Assembly (NCBI RefSeq): GCF_964218355.1 | Contig: NZ_CAXPMC010000029.1 | Span: 1-64,000 of the forward strand | DNA length: 64,000 nucleotides | Reading direction: 5' to 3' | DNA from: Ferrovibrio sp964218355 | Lineage (GTDB): Bacteria; Pseudomonadota; Alphaproteobacteria; Ferrovibrionales; Ferrovibrionaceae | Part shown: piece by piece, positions 56,237 to 64,000 of the stretch | Layout: every line of letters begins with the position of its first letter | Position numbering within the stretch: position 1 is the stretch's first letter | Notes under the pieces: generated by a model | The model's database searches: none | What the model was told of the DNA's origin: nothing | What the model saw: the letters and a program-made list of their open reading frames with translations, nothing else | Position numbers and translations under genes: made by a program

Positions 56237-58192
56237 ATGAAACCCGGCAGCAAAGCGCTCCTCACCGGCACCGGCCTGATCGCGGCCTTCGCCATCTTCT
56301 TCGCCGTCAACATCATCGCCAACCAGGGCCTGCGCTCGGCCCGCGTCGACCTGACCGAGGCGCGGCTCTACACGCTGTCCGACGGCACCCGCAACGTGCT
56401 GAAGGCGATCCCCGATCCGATCACGCTGCGCTTCTTCTTCTCCGACAAGCTGGCCGGGGCCGCGCCGCAGGTGAAGCAGTATGGCATGCGGGTGCGCGAA
56501 CTGCTGGAACGCTATGCGGCCCTGTCGGGCGGCAAGGTCCGCCTCGAAGTGATCGACCCCGAGCCGTTCACGGAATCGGAAGACCGTGCCGTGCAGGCCG
56601 GACTGCAGGCGGCGTCGCTGCCCGGCGGCGGCCAGCTCTATTTCGGCCTGGTTGGCAGCAACACGCTGGACCAGCAGCAGACGATTCCCTTCTTCCAGGC
56701 CGACAAGGAACAGTTCCTCGAATACGACCTGACCAAGCTGGTCTACGGCCTCAGCAGCCCGAAGAAGCCGACCGTCGGCATCCTCGGCAGCCTGCCGCTG
56801 GAATACGGTCCCGGCGGCATGATGGCGGCGATGCGCGGCCAGGCCCAGCCCTACCTGATCCTCGACCAGATCAGGCAGTTCTTCGAGGTGAAGATGCTGG
56901 ATGCCGGCAAGCCCGAGGAGATCAGCGACAAGCTGTCCGTGCTGGTGCTGGCGCATCCGAAGGACCTGAGCGCGCAGACCAGATATGCCATCGACCAGTA
57001 TGTGCTGAAGGGCGGCCACCTGATCGTGTTCAGCGATCCCTATTCGGAAACGATGGCGGCGGCGCCCAATCCGATGACCGGCCAGCCGATGCCGCCGGGC
57101 ATGGACCAGTCCTCGCTGCTGCCCGAGCTGTTCCGGGCCTGGGGCGTCGAGGTGGTGCCCGACAAGTTCGTTGCCGACCTCGCGCTGGCCCAGCGGGTGC
57201 AGACCGGCCGCCCCGGCGCCGTCGCGGTGGTCGATTACGTGCCGTGGCTGAATGTCCCGGAAGGACATATGAGCCATGACGACGTGGTCACCGCCGCGCT
57301 GACCAACATCAACGGTGCGTCCTTCGGCGCGATCCGGCAGATCGAGGGGGCCACCACCACCCTGGCCCCGCTGCTGACCTCGTCGGACCAGGCGATGCTG
57401 ATGGATACCGCCGACATCAAGGGCGAGCCGGATCCGCAGGCCCTGGCCGGCAAGTTCAAGCCCGATGGCAAGACCTATGTGCTGGCCGCCCGCATCAGCG
57501 GTCCGGCGAAGACGGCCTTCCCGGACGGCCCGCCGCCGGCCGATGCGAAGCAGGACGGGAAGGCGGACGACGGGAAGACGGACGCCGCCGCCGTACCGGC
57601 AGCGCCGCAGGTGAAGGACAGCGCCAAGCCGATCAACGTGCTGCTGGTTGCCGATGCCGACATGCTCGACGACCGCTTCTGGGCCCGCGCCCAGCAGATG
57701 TTCGGGCAGAGCGTCTATGTGCCGATTGCCGCCAATGCCGACTTCCTCGTCAATGCCATCGACAACATGTCGGGCTCCGGCGACCTGATCAGCCTGCGCA
57801 GCCGCGGCCGTTCGCAGCGGCCCTTCGAGGCGATCGAGGCGATGCGCCGCCAGGCCGACCAGCAGTTCCTGGCCCGCCAGACCCAGCTGCAGAAGCAGAT
57901 GGAGGATACCCAGAAGAAGCTGGCCGACCTGCAGTCGAAGACCCAGGAACAGTCGAATGCGCTGCTGACCGCAGAGCAGCAGGCCGCCATCGACAGCTTC
58001 CGCGACCAGCTGCTGCAGACCCGGCGCGAGCTGCGCAATGTGCAGCACGAGCTGAACCGCGGGATCGAGCAGCTGCAGCTGGTGATCAAGTTCATCAATA
58101 TCGGCCTGATGCCGCTGCTGGCGGCGCTTGTTGCCGTCGGCCTGGGCATCTTCTGGCGCCGCCGGCGGATGCGCCGGGCGCTGGAAGGCTGA
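56237..58192 (+). CDS. Gld-like ABC transporter auxiliary protein (GldG/ABC-type uncharacterised family)
   Basis: A 651-residue protein with an N-terminal membrane helix (LTGTGLIAAFAIFFAVNIIA) and a C-terminal one (LMPLLAALVAVGLGIFWRRR), so the large middle is periplasmic. The domain start RVDLTEARLYTLSDGTRNVL and the segments IRFFFSDK-like (LRFFFSDKLAG) and DPEPFTESEDRA mark the GldG family. The last 150 residues form a coiled coil (QTQLQKQMEDTQKKLADLQS). A Pro/Asp/Lys-rich linker lies near residues 430-460. It acts with the ATPase and permease upstream and the DUF4340 protein downstream. Confidence 0.88.
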   Translation: MKPGSKALLTGTGLIAAFAIFFAVNIIANQGLRSARVDLTEARLYTLSDGTRNVLKAIPDPITLRFFFSDKLAGAAPQVKQYGMRVRELLERYAALSGGKVRLEVIDPEPFTESEDRAVQAGLQAASLPGGGQLYFGLVGSNTLDQQQTIPFFQADKEQFLEYDLTKLVYGLSSPKKPTVGILGSLPLEYGPGGMMAAMRGQAQPYLILDQIRQFFEVKMLDAGKPEEISDKLSVLVLAHPKDLSAQTRYAIDQYVLKGGHLIVFSDPYSETMAAAPNPMTGQPMPPGMDQSSLLPELFRAWGVEVVPDKFVADLALAQRVQTGRPGAVAVVDYVPWLNVPEGHMSHDDVVTAALTNINGASFGAIRQIEGATTTLAPLLTSSDQAMLMDTADIKGEPDPQALAGKFKPDGKTYVLAARISGPAKTAFPDGPPPADAKQDGKADDGKTDAAAVPAAPQVKDSAKPINVLLVADADMLDDRFWARAQQMFGQSVYVPIAANADFLVNAIDNMSGSGDLISLRSRGRSQRPFEAIEAMRRQADQQFLARQTQLQKQMEDTQKKLADLQSKTQEQSNALLTAEQQAAIDSFRDQLLQTRRELRNVQHELNRGIEQLQLVIKFINIGLMPLLAALVAVGLGIFWRRRRMRRALEG

Positions 58193-58217
58193 CGGCCGCC
58201 GGAAAAGGGAGAGCGAC

Positions 58218-59369
58218 ATGCTGCGCAACAAGAGCTGGGCCATCCTGCTGGGCACCGCCATCGTTCTGGGCGCCGCCGGCTGGTGGGTGGCGGCCTCGCG
58301 CGACCAGGCCGCGCAGGCCGATTTCACGCCGAAGCCGCTGTTTCCGGGCCTGCTGGCGAAAGTCAACGACGTCGATTCGCTGGAAATCTCCACGCCGAAG
58401 GCACTGTTCCGCATCGAGCAGACGGATGGCCGCTGGGTGATGCCGAGCCGCGGCAATTATCCGGTGCAGCCCGATCTGGTGCGCAAGAACGTGCTGGGCA
58501 TTGCCGGGCTGGAAACCGTCGAGCCGCGCACCGACAAGCCCGAGCATTACGATCTGCTGCAGGTCAGCGATCCCGAGAAATACCAGCCGGCGAACGATGC
58601 CGCGAAATCCGATCCCGGTCCGGTGCTGGTGCGCCTGGTCGACAGGGATGCGAAGCCGATCGCCGCGGTGATCGTCGGCAAGGTGAAATCCTATGCCGCA
58701 GGCGGCAAGCCCGGCCAGTATCACGTGCGCAAGCCCGACGAGGCCCGTGCCTGGCTGGCCAGCGGCCTGCTGGATGCGAAGGCCGAGCCGGTCGACTGGC
58801 TGGTCAGGGACCTGATCAAGATCGACCGCAACCGGGTGGCCGAAGCCGTGGTGCGCCATCCGGATGGCAGCGAGCTGAAGCTGGTGCGCGCCGCAAAGGC
58901 CGACAAGGATGCCGGCTCTGCCGATTTCACGCCCGCCGGCATGCCGGCGGGGATGAAGATCGCCTCGCAGTATGACGCCAATTCCGTGCCGAACGTGCTG
59001 GCCTGGATGACCTTCGAGGATGTCGAGAAGGCCGCCGGCCGGGATTTCTCCAAGGCCACCGTCACCGAGCTGACCACGCTGGACGGCCTGCGCGCCACCA
59101 TCCGCAGCATTCCCGCCGGGGATGGCAAGAAGGGCTGGGTGACCATCGCCGTGGCCTACGAGGCGGCGCTGGTGCGGCCCGATGAATCCAACCAGGACCT
59201 GCTGAAGCCGGACGAGGCCGAGAAGCAGGCGCAGGAGGCGGCCGCCCGCCTGGATGGCTGGGCCTACCTGGTTTCGGAATCCACCCTGCGCGACCTGACC
59301 CGGCAGATGCAGGACCTGGTCGAGCCGGAAAAGAAGGACGAGAAGAAGGACGCCAAGAAGGCGGGCTGA
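58218..59369 (+). CDS. DUF4340 domain-containing protein
   Basis: A 383-residue protein with an N-terminal membrane anchor (SWAILLGTAIVLGAAGWWVA) and a periplasmic DUF4340 domain. The domain start LLAKVNDVDSLEISTPKALF and the TDGRWVMPSRGNYPVQ segment fit the family. A charged Lys/Glu tail (EPEKKDEKKDAKKAG) ends it. DUF4340 proteins are regularly found downstream of GldG-like genes, as here, 26 bases apart, but their function is unknown. Confidence 0.88.
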   Translation: MLRNKSWAILLGTAIVLGAAGWWVAASRDQAAQADFTPKPLFPGLLAKVNDVDSLEISTPKALFRIEQTDGRWVMPSRGNYPVQPDLVRKNVLGIAGLETVEPRTDKPEHYDLLQVSDPEKYQPANDAAKSDPGPVLVRLVDRDAKPIAAVIVGKVKSYAAGGKPGQYHVRKPDEARAWLASGLLDAKAEPVDWLVRDLIKIDRNRVAEAVVRHPDGSELKLVRAAKADKDAGSADFTPAGMPAGMKIASQYDANSVPNVLAWMTFEDVEKAAGRDFSKATVTELTTLDGLRATIRSIPAGDGKKGWVTIAVAYEAALVRPDESNQDLLKPDEAEKQAQEAAARLDGWAYLVSESTLRDLTRQMQDLVEPEKKDEKKDAKKAG

Positions 59370-59387
59370 CCGCCGGGATGTGACGCC

Positions 59388-61262
59388 ATGACCGACCAGA
59401 CCATGCATTTCCAGGCCGAGGTGGCGCGGCTGCTGCATATCGTCACCCATGCGCTCTACAGCCAGAAGGAAATTTTCCTTCGCGAGCTGATTTCCAACGC
59501 CTCCGATGCCTGCGACAAGCTGCGCTTCGCCGCCCAGACCGACGAAAGCCTGTGGGCAGGCGAAACCGACCTGAAGGTGACGCTGACGCCCGACAAGGCC
59601 GCCGGCACCCTGACGGTGGCCGATAACGGCATCGGCATGAGCCGTGACGAGCTGGTTGCCAATCTCGGCACCATCGCCCGTTCCGGCACCGGCGAATTCG
59701 TGGCCGGACTGACCGGCGACGCGGCAAAGGACATGGCGCTGATCGGCCAGTTCGGTGTCGGCTTCTATTCGGCCTTCATGGTGGCGGCGAAGGTCGAGGT
59801 GATCTCGCGCAAGGCCGGCGAGCCCCAGGCCTGGCGCTGGGTATCCGATGGTTCCGGCCAGTTCAGCATCGGCGCAGCCGACCGGCCGGATGGCGGGGAA
59901 TGGGGCCGCGGCACCACCATCGTCCTGCATCTGCGGGACAGCGAGCGCGAATTCCTCGAATCCCAGCGCCTGCGCCATATCGTGCGCACCTATTCCGACC
60001 ATATCGCCCTGCCGGTGCTGCTGCAGGAAGACGGCAGGACCGACAGCCTGAATGCCGCAAGCGCGCTGTGGGCGCGGCCGAAAGCCGAAATCACCGAACA
60101 GCAGTACCGGGATTTCTACCATCACGCCGCCCATGCCTTCGACGAGCCCTGGCTGACCCTGCATGCCCGCGTCGAGGGCAAGCTGGACTACACCCTGCTG
60201 CTGTTCGTGCCGGGCATGCGGCCGCATGACCTGTTCGATCCGGCCCGCAAGGCGCAGCTCAAGCTGTATGTCCGCCGCGTCTTCATCACCGACCGCTGCG
60301 ACGATCTGGTGCCGGCCTGGCTGCGGTTCCTGCGCGGCGTCGTCGATTCCGCCGACCTGCCGCTGAATGTCAGCCGCGAGATGCTGCAGAACAATCCGGT
60401 GCTGGCGCGCATCCGGCAGGCGATCACCCGGCGGGTGCTGGGCGAACTGGAAAAGAAGGCGGCCGGCGAGGCTGATGCCTATGCCGCCTTCTGGGAAAAT
60501 TTCGGCGCCGTGCTCAAGGAGGGCCTGTACGAGGATGCCGAGCATCGCGCGACGCTGCTGAAACTGGCCCGCTTCCGCTCATCCTCCCGCGAGGGCTGGG
60601 TATCGCTGGCCGACTACGTCGCGGCGATGAAGCAGGGGCAGGACGCCATCTACGTGATCAACGGCGAACAGGCCGAGCAGCTGAAGCGCAGCCCGCAGCT
60701 GGAAGGCTTCCGCGCCAGGGGCGTGGAGGTTCTGCTGCTGACCGATCCGGTCGATGACTTCTGGCTGTCGGTGGTGACCGAATGCGAGGGCAGGCCGATC
60801 CGTTCGGCCACCCGTGCCGGCGCCGATCTCGATGCCATCAAGGGCGATGCAGCGGAGCCGCAGCCGGAGGAGAAGGCGGAAGGCGCGGCGCTCGGCACCC
60901 TGGTCGCCCTGCTGAAGCAGGTGCTGGGCGAGGCCGTGAAGGATGTGCGCGAATCGAAGCGCCTGACCGACAGTGCCGTCTGCCTTGTTGCCGGCGAAGG
61001 CGACATGGACATGCATCTCGAACGCCTGCTGCGGATGCACCAGAAGCTGGATGCCGCCAGCCCGCGTATCCTCGAGATCAACCCGTCGCATCCGCTGATC
61101 CGCCGGCTGGCCGACCGCGCCACCCAGGCCGGCGCCGCCGATGCCCTGGCCGATGCGGCGCAGCTGCTGCTCGACCAGGCGCGGATCGTCGAGGGCGAGC
61201 AGCCGGCGGACCCGCAGGCCTTCGCCCAGCGGCTGGCGCGGCTGATGGAAAAGGGCGTCTGA
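59388..61262 (+). CDS. htpG: Molecular chaperone HtpG (Hsp90)
   Basis: A 624-residue bacterial Hsp90. The N-terminal GHKL ATPase domain has YSQKEIFLRELISNASDACD with the catalytic Glu and nucleotide-binding Asn, VADNGIGMSRDEL, and IGQFGVGFYSAFMVA. The middle domain has YVRRVFITDRCDDLVPAWLR and the conserved SADLPLNVSREMLQNN-type segment, with its catalytic Arg. The C-terminal dimerisation domain ends the protein; length is normal. It starts 19 bases after the DUF4340 stop. Convergent with the Nudix gene, 15 bases apart. Confidence 0.98.
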   Translation: MTDQTMHFQAEVARLLHIVTHALYSQKEIFLRELISNASDACDKLRFAAQTDESLWAGETDLKVTLTPDKAAGTLTVADNGIGMSRDELVANLGTIARSGTGEFVAGLTGDAAKDMALIGQFGVGFYSAFMVAAKVEVISRKAGEPQAWRWVSDGSGQFSIGAADRPDGGEWGRGTTIVLHLRDSEREFLESQRLRHIVRTYSDHIALPVLLQEDGRTDSLNAASALWARPKAEITEQQYRDFYHHAAHAFDEPWLTLHARVEGKLDYTLLLFVPGMRPHDLFDPARKAQLKLYVRRVFITDRCDDLVPAWLRFLRGVVDSADLPLNVSREMLQNNPVLARIRQAITRRVLGELEKKAAGEADAYAAFWENFGAVLKEGLYEDAEHRATLLKLARFRSSSREGWVSLADYVAAMKQGQDAIYVINGEQAEQLKRSPQLEGFRARGVEVLLLTDPVDDFWLSVVTECEGRPIRSATRAGADLDAIKGDAAEPQPEEKAEGAALGTLVALLKQVLGEAVKDVRESKRLTDSAVCLVAGEGDMDMHLERLLRMHQKLDAASPRILEINPSHPLIRRLADRATQAGAADALADAAQLLLDQARIVEGEQPADPQAFAQRLARLMEKGV

Positions 61263-61277
61263 GCGGAAGCCGCCCGG

Positions 61278-62078
61278 TTACATGCCGACGCGGCTGAGCG
61301 GCACACCGGTCACGCCATAGCCGGCTTCGGCCGGGATGCGCAGGTGCGGCTCGCCGGGAGCATCGCGGTCCAGCACCGGCATCACGTCGATGATGGGCTC
61401 GCGGGCCGCATTGGCCAGCGCTTCGGCGACGCTGCCGGCGCGGGCCAGCTTCACCAGCTGCATGCGGGTGGCAAACACGATGGTGCGCCGCTGCGCTTCC
61501 CAGTCATCTAGCGCCGCCTGGGCCCCGACCCATTCGGATTCGACCGCTTCGCCGCCGTCATGGGCGCCGATCTGGCCTTCCGGCGCGGCGGCGACAAAGA
61601 ACCAGGTATCGAAACGCTTGGGCATCGCCTCCGGGGTGATCCAGTGCGCGAAGGGCACCAGCGTGTCGAGGGCATAATCGAGGCCCTCGGCTTCCGCCAT
61701 GTCGCGCAGGGTCTTTTCGCCGCGGTTCAGCGGGTCGCGCCATGGCGCCAGCGCGGCGGCCCGCGCGGCCGGCAGCAGGCTGCCCTCGCCCTTGGCGCGG
61801 GCCAGCAGCAGGCCGGATTCCTCGAAGGCCTCGCGGATCGCGGCGAAGCCGAAGGCGGTCAGTGCCGGATCGAAGCGGCCGGGCCGGGCATGGCGGCCCA
61901 TCAGGACCGGATCGCTGTCGCCCTCGGCCAGCTTGCCGCCGGGAAACACCATGGCACCGGAGGCGAAGTCGATGGCGTGATGGCGCTTGACCATGAACAC
62001 CTCCGGCCCCCCGGCGCCCTCGCGCAGCATCAGCACGGTACTGGACGGCAGCAGCCTGCCGGTTCGGCTCTCGGTCAT
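61278..62078 (-). CDS. Nudix hydrolase (NUDT19-like, split Nudix box)
   Basis: A 266-residue Nudix protein. The Nudix box is divided: GGKLAEGDSDP comes first, and after about 25 residues AAIREAFEESGLLLA supplies the REAxEExGLL part. This split is typical of the NUDT7/NUDT19-like CoA or nucleotide diphosphate hydrolases in alphaproteobacteria. The N-terminal beta-strand has VLMLREGAGGPEVFMVKRHH. The C-terminal helical part has FDTWFFVAAAPEGQ. The substrate is unknown. Confidence 0.9.
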   Translation of the reverse strand: MTESRTGRLLPSSTVLMLREGAGGPEVFMVKRHHAIDFASGAMVFPGGKLAEGDSDPVLMGRHARPGRFDPALTAFGFAAIREAFEESGLLLARAKGEGSLLPAARAAALAPWRDPLNRGEKTLRDMAEAEGLDYALDTLVPFAHWITPEAMPKRFDTWFFVAAAPEGQIGAHDGGEAVESEWVGAQAALDDWEAQRRTIVFATRMQLVKLARAGSVAEALANAAREPIIDVMPVLDRDAPGEPHLRIPAEAGYGVTGVPLSRVGM

Positions 62079-62113
62079 CGCGGTTTCCCCCGGAATGGTC
62101 TGTTATCGTTGGG

Positions 62114-62548
62114 TCAGGCGGCCGCCCGGCGCAGCAGGGCGCGGTTGCTGGTCTGCCGGGCGCGGGCAAAGCCGTGCCGGAGCAGCCAGGCGATGTCGCC
62201 GGTGCGGTCTTCCGCAAGCTGGACCTCGATGGCGGCATGGCCGGCGCCGCGGGCATGCTGGGCGGCGAAATCCAGCAGCCAGCCGCCAAGGCCACGGCCG
62301 CGCATCTCGCCGGCCACCGCCAGGCGGTGTACCAGCATGGACTGGTGCAGCGGCAGCAGCACGATGAAGCCGTCGATGGCGATCCGCCATTCGGCGACGA
62401 ACAGGGCCTGCTCGTCCTGCAATGCGGCAAGATCCAGATTGTCACCCGGCCAGGCCTCGGCGGCAATGTCGCGCAGCCGCGGCAGGTCGTTGCGGTCGGC
62501 GGGGCGGATGCGATGCTCAATGCGGTGGGCGGTGCGCAGGCTGGTCAT
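62114..62548 (-). CDS. GNAT family N-acetyltransferase
   Basis: A 144-residue GNAT protein. The core begins IRPADRNDLPRLRDIAAEAW, followed by the acetyl-CoA pyrophosphate loop RLAVAGEMRGRGLGGWLLDF (R-G-R-G-L-G) and helix, then AIEVQLAEDRTGDIAWLLRH with the final GF. No substrate can be assigned. It stands alone between the Nudix gene and a DUF1223 gene on the same strand. Confidence 0.88.
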   Translation of the reverse strand: MTSLRTAHRIEHRIRPADRNDLPRLRDIAAEAWPGDNLDLAALQDEQALFVAEWRIAIDGFIVLLPLHQSMLVHRLAVAGEMRGRGLGGWLLDFAAQHARGAGHAAIEVQLAEDRTGDIAWLLRHGFARARQTSNRALLRRAAA

Positions 62549-62611
62549 GCTGACAGCTTCCGGCGCTGTCGCCGGCCTGTCAACCGCAGGGCATGCTGCG
62601 CTGCCGAAAGA

Positions 62612-63361
62612 TTACAGGCCGCGGCCATTCCGCAGGTCGACGGCGCCGATGATCGGGCCTTTCAGCGACTGCAGCATCACGACAGCTCCCTGCCGGCTCC
62701 AGTCGATATCGCCGAGATCGGGCAGCGCATAGGTTTCCGCCTGTCCCTTCCAGCGGCCGAAATCGTTCCAGCTGCGGGCCACGTTCAGATAGGTCATGGT
62801 GCGGCCGGCATTCTCGCCGCGGGCGATGGGCACCTGGTGTTCGCGGTCATACAGGCACAGCAGCAGCTTGGCCTCGCCCTGCCAGCCGGCCACCGCCGGC
62901 ACGCCGATCTGCCAGCCGGTCTTGCCGGGTTTTGCCTGCAGCACGACGCGTTTTTCCCGCTCGGCATCCTTCACCGCCTGCAGCACGGCGGCGCGGTTGG
63001 AGCCGACCGCCTGGAACTGACCGTCGATCACCGCCTGTGGCGTATAGACCTGGCGCGACCCCATGCTCTGGGCATAGCCCTGCTGGCGGCTGCTGTGGCC
63101 CTTCTTGCCGAACGTGTCGCGCCAGCCGAGATAGTCCCAGTAATCGACATGCAGCGACAGCGGCAGCACGCCGGGCAGTTTTTCCCAGTCCGCCATCATC
63201 GCATCGGCGGGCGGGCAGGAGTTGCAGCCCTGGCTGGTGAAGAGTTCCAGGATCACCATCTGCTGCTGCGCCCGCGCGGGCCCCCCGGCCAGCAGCAGGG
63301 CCAGGCCGGCTGCCAGCATGACGAGTCCGGTCCGGACGGTCCCTGTAGATTGCTGTGTCAT
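62612..63361 (-). CDS. DUF1223 family secreted thioredoxin-like protein
   Basis: A 249-residue DUF1223 protein. The start is placed at 63361, giving a Sec signal peptide (GLVMLAAGLALLLAGGPARA); an upstream start at 63385 is possible. The mature part opens LELFTSQGCNSCPPADAMMA, in which the CNSC motif is a thioredoxin-like CxxC. VDYWDYLGWRDTF and YTPQAVIDGQ are family-specific. The protein is probably periplasmic, with redox or metal chemistry; no function is established. Confidence 0.9.
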   Translation of the reverse strand: MTQQSTGTVRTGLVMLAAGLALLLAGGPARAQQQMVILELFTSQGCNSCPPADAMMADWEKLPGVLPLSLHVDYWDYLGWRDTFGKKGHSSRQQGYAQSMGSRQVYTPQAVIDGQFQAVGSNRAAVLQAVKDAEREKRVVLQAKPGKTGWQIGVPAVAGWQGEAKLLLCLYDREHQVPIARGENAGRTMTYLNVARSWNDFGRWKGQAETYALPDLGDIDWSRQGAVVMLQSLKGPIIGAVDLRNGRGL

Positions 63362-63398
63362 GGTGTCAAAGCTAGGCAAGCCCATACCACACGGCCAG

Positions 63399-64000
63399 TC
63401 ACGTTGCAGTGAAAGTCTGTGCGACGCGGTCGAGCAGCCCGGCCGGCAGCGGCATCAGCCGCGGCGCAAAGGTCCACAGCAGGGCGGCGGCAACCGTTTT
63501 GCCCGGAAACACCTGCTGCAGCAGGGCGCGATACAGCGCCATCTGCTCCAGATAGGCCGGGCTGACATCTTCCGCGTGCAATGGCGGCGGCCGGTTGGTC
63601 TTGAAATCCACCACCAGGACGGTATCGCCGTTCACGATCAGGCGATCCACCTGCCCGGTTACCAGCCGGTTGCCGACCCGTCCGGCCAGCGGTGCTTCGA
63701 CCAGGGCGCCGGGCCGGAAGACCGGAGCGAAATCCGGTGCTGCCAGAATGGCCCCGGTTTCGGCCAGGATCGCCGCGCGTTCGGCTTCCGGCAGGTCGCG
63801 GCCAGCCTGGGCCAGGAAGCGTCGGGCGGCGGCCTCGCGCGCCGGTTCGTCCAGGTCGGGCAGGGTCTGCAGCAGCCGGTGGATCAGCCGCCCGCGGGCC
63901 AGGCCGGCCAGGCGCTCGGCGCGGACCGGGCTCAGCGGCGCCGGTTCGGCATGGGCCGGCCGCGACGGGGCCAGCGGGCGCGGCGGCGCCGTTTCCGCCG
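63399..64000 (-). CDS. addA: Double-strand break repair helicase-nuclease AddA, C-terminal part (5' end outside window)
   Basis: The frame is open from 63399 to the window edge, and the start lies beyond 64000. The visible 200 residues form the C-terminal PD-(D/E)XK nuclease domain of AddA: FRPGALVEAPLAGRVGNRLV with the first acidic residue, GQVDRLIVNGDTVLVVDFKT with Asp and the D-x-K motif, then SPAYLEQMALYRALLQQVFP and the end. AddAB processes DNA ends for recombination in place of RecBCD, as usual in alphaproteobacteria. AddB is expected outside the window. Confidence 0.85.
   Translation of the reverse strand, partial: AETAPPRPLAPSRPAHAEPAPLSPVRAERLAGLARGRLIHRLLQTLPDLDEPAREAAARRFLAQAGRDLPEAERAAILAETGAILAAPDFAPVFRPGALVEAPLAGRVGNRLVTGQVDRLIVNGDTVLVVDFKTNRPPPLHAEDVSPAYLEQMALYRALLQQVFPGKTVAAALLWTFAPRLMPLPAGLLDRVAQTFTAT

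Noticed and set aside
55121..58456. Very long open frame on the minus strand across the Gld-like genes
   Set aside because: It lies opposite well-recognised genes, and its product is the low-complexity Gly/His/Arg/Gln-rich kind expected from antisense frames of GC-rich DNA.

Overview
The window is GC-rich, gene-dense chromosomal DNA that looks alphaproteobacterial, most likely Rhodospirillales-like. The pointers are codon usage saturated with G/C at third positions, an F1-only atpHAGDC operon with no F0 genes beside it, a ureD-urtABCDE-ureABCEFG cluster, REP-like hairpins of the type common in such genomes, and a sigma-54 promoter. Genus-level assignment is inference. I saw no rRNA, tRNA, CRISPR array, insertion sequence or prophage module.

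Layout. (1) 1-1090: C-terminal part of a beta-helix surface protein. (2) 1154-10665: a TetR-controlled catabolic locus: a tripartite tricarboxylate transporter (TctC/TctB/TctA type), two sugar-phosphate-isomerase-like enzymes, an enolase-superfamily protein, a Gfo/Idh/MocA oxidoreductase and a DUF993 protein. Near-identical 16-bp palindromes stand before the transporter and before the enzymes. (3) 10740-22970: an RmlC-like cupin coupled to ureD, then the urea ABC transporter urtABCDE behind a textbook sigma-54 promoter, then the urease structural and accessory genes. (4) 23115-28838: a KDPG-aldolase homologue, a DUF1272 protein, glycerol kinase, an AraC-type regulator, a lone flagellin, a small membrane protein, and a DNA-binding-like gene that appears frameshifted. 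(5) 29280-34189: F1 ATP synthase operon. (6) 34342-38662, minus strand: thiC-bluB-Na/Pi cotransporter behind a TPP riboswitch. (7) 38838-40505: a histidine kinase whose membrane domain carries the Asp, Cys and His residues of ethylene receptors. (8) 40514-47399, minus strand: LysE exporter, RadC, 14-TM MFS pump, an autoregulated ArsR-SRPBCC-GST-DUF899 operon, map and sfsA. (9) 47494-49878: MoCF-domain protein, Rap1a/Tai-like protein and three tandem paralogous lipoproteins. (10) 49862-54545, minus strand: dipeptide-type ABC transporter (two ATPases and two permeases, no binding protein), O-methyltransferase, DUF1289. (11) 54714-61262: Gld-like ABC exporter module (ATPase, permease, GldG-like, DUF4340), then htpG. 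(12) 61278-64000, minus strand: Nudix hydrolase, GNAT, DUF1223, and the C-terminal end of addA running off the window.

How the genes work together. The urease region is a complete nitrogen-scavenging unit: urea is imported by UrtABCDE and hydrolysed by nickel urease, expressed under nitrogen limitation through sigma-54. The first locus reads as import of an organic or sugar acid followed by dehydration, oxidation and aldol-type cleavage, but its substrate cannot be named from sequence. It is the best candidate here for an undescribed pathway. The thiC-bluB operon puts lower-ligand synthesis for vitamin B12 under thiamin control. The ArsR operon has a perfect 26-bp palindrome covering its -10 element and start codon, and is probably leaderless.
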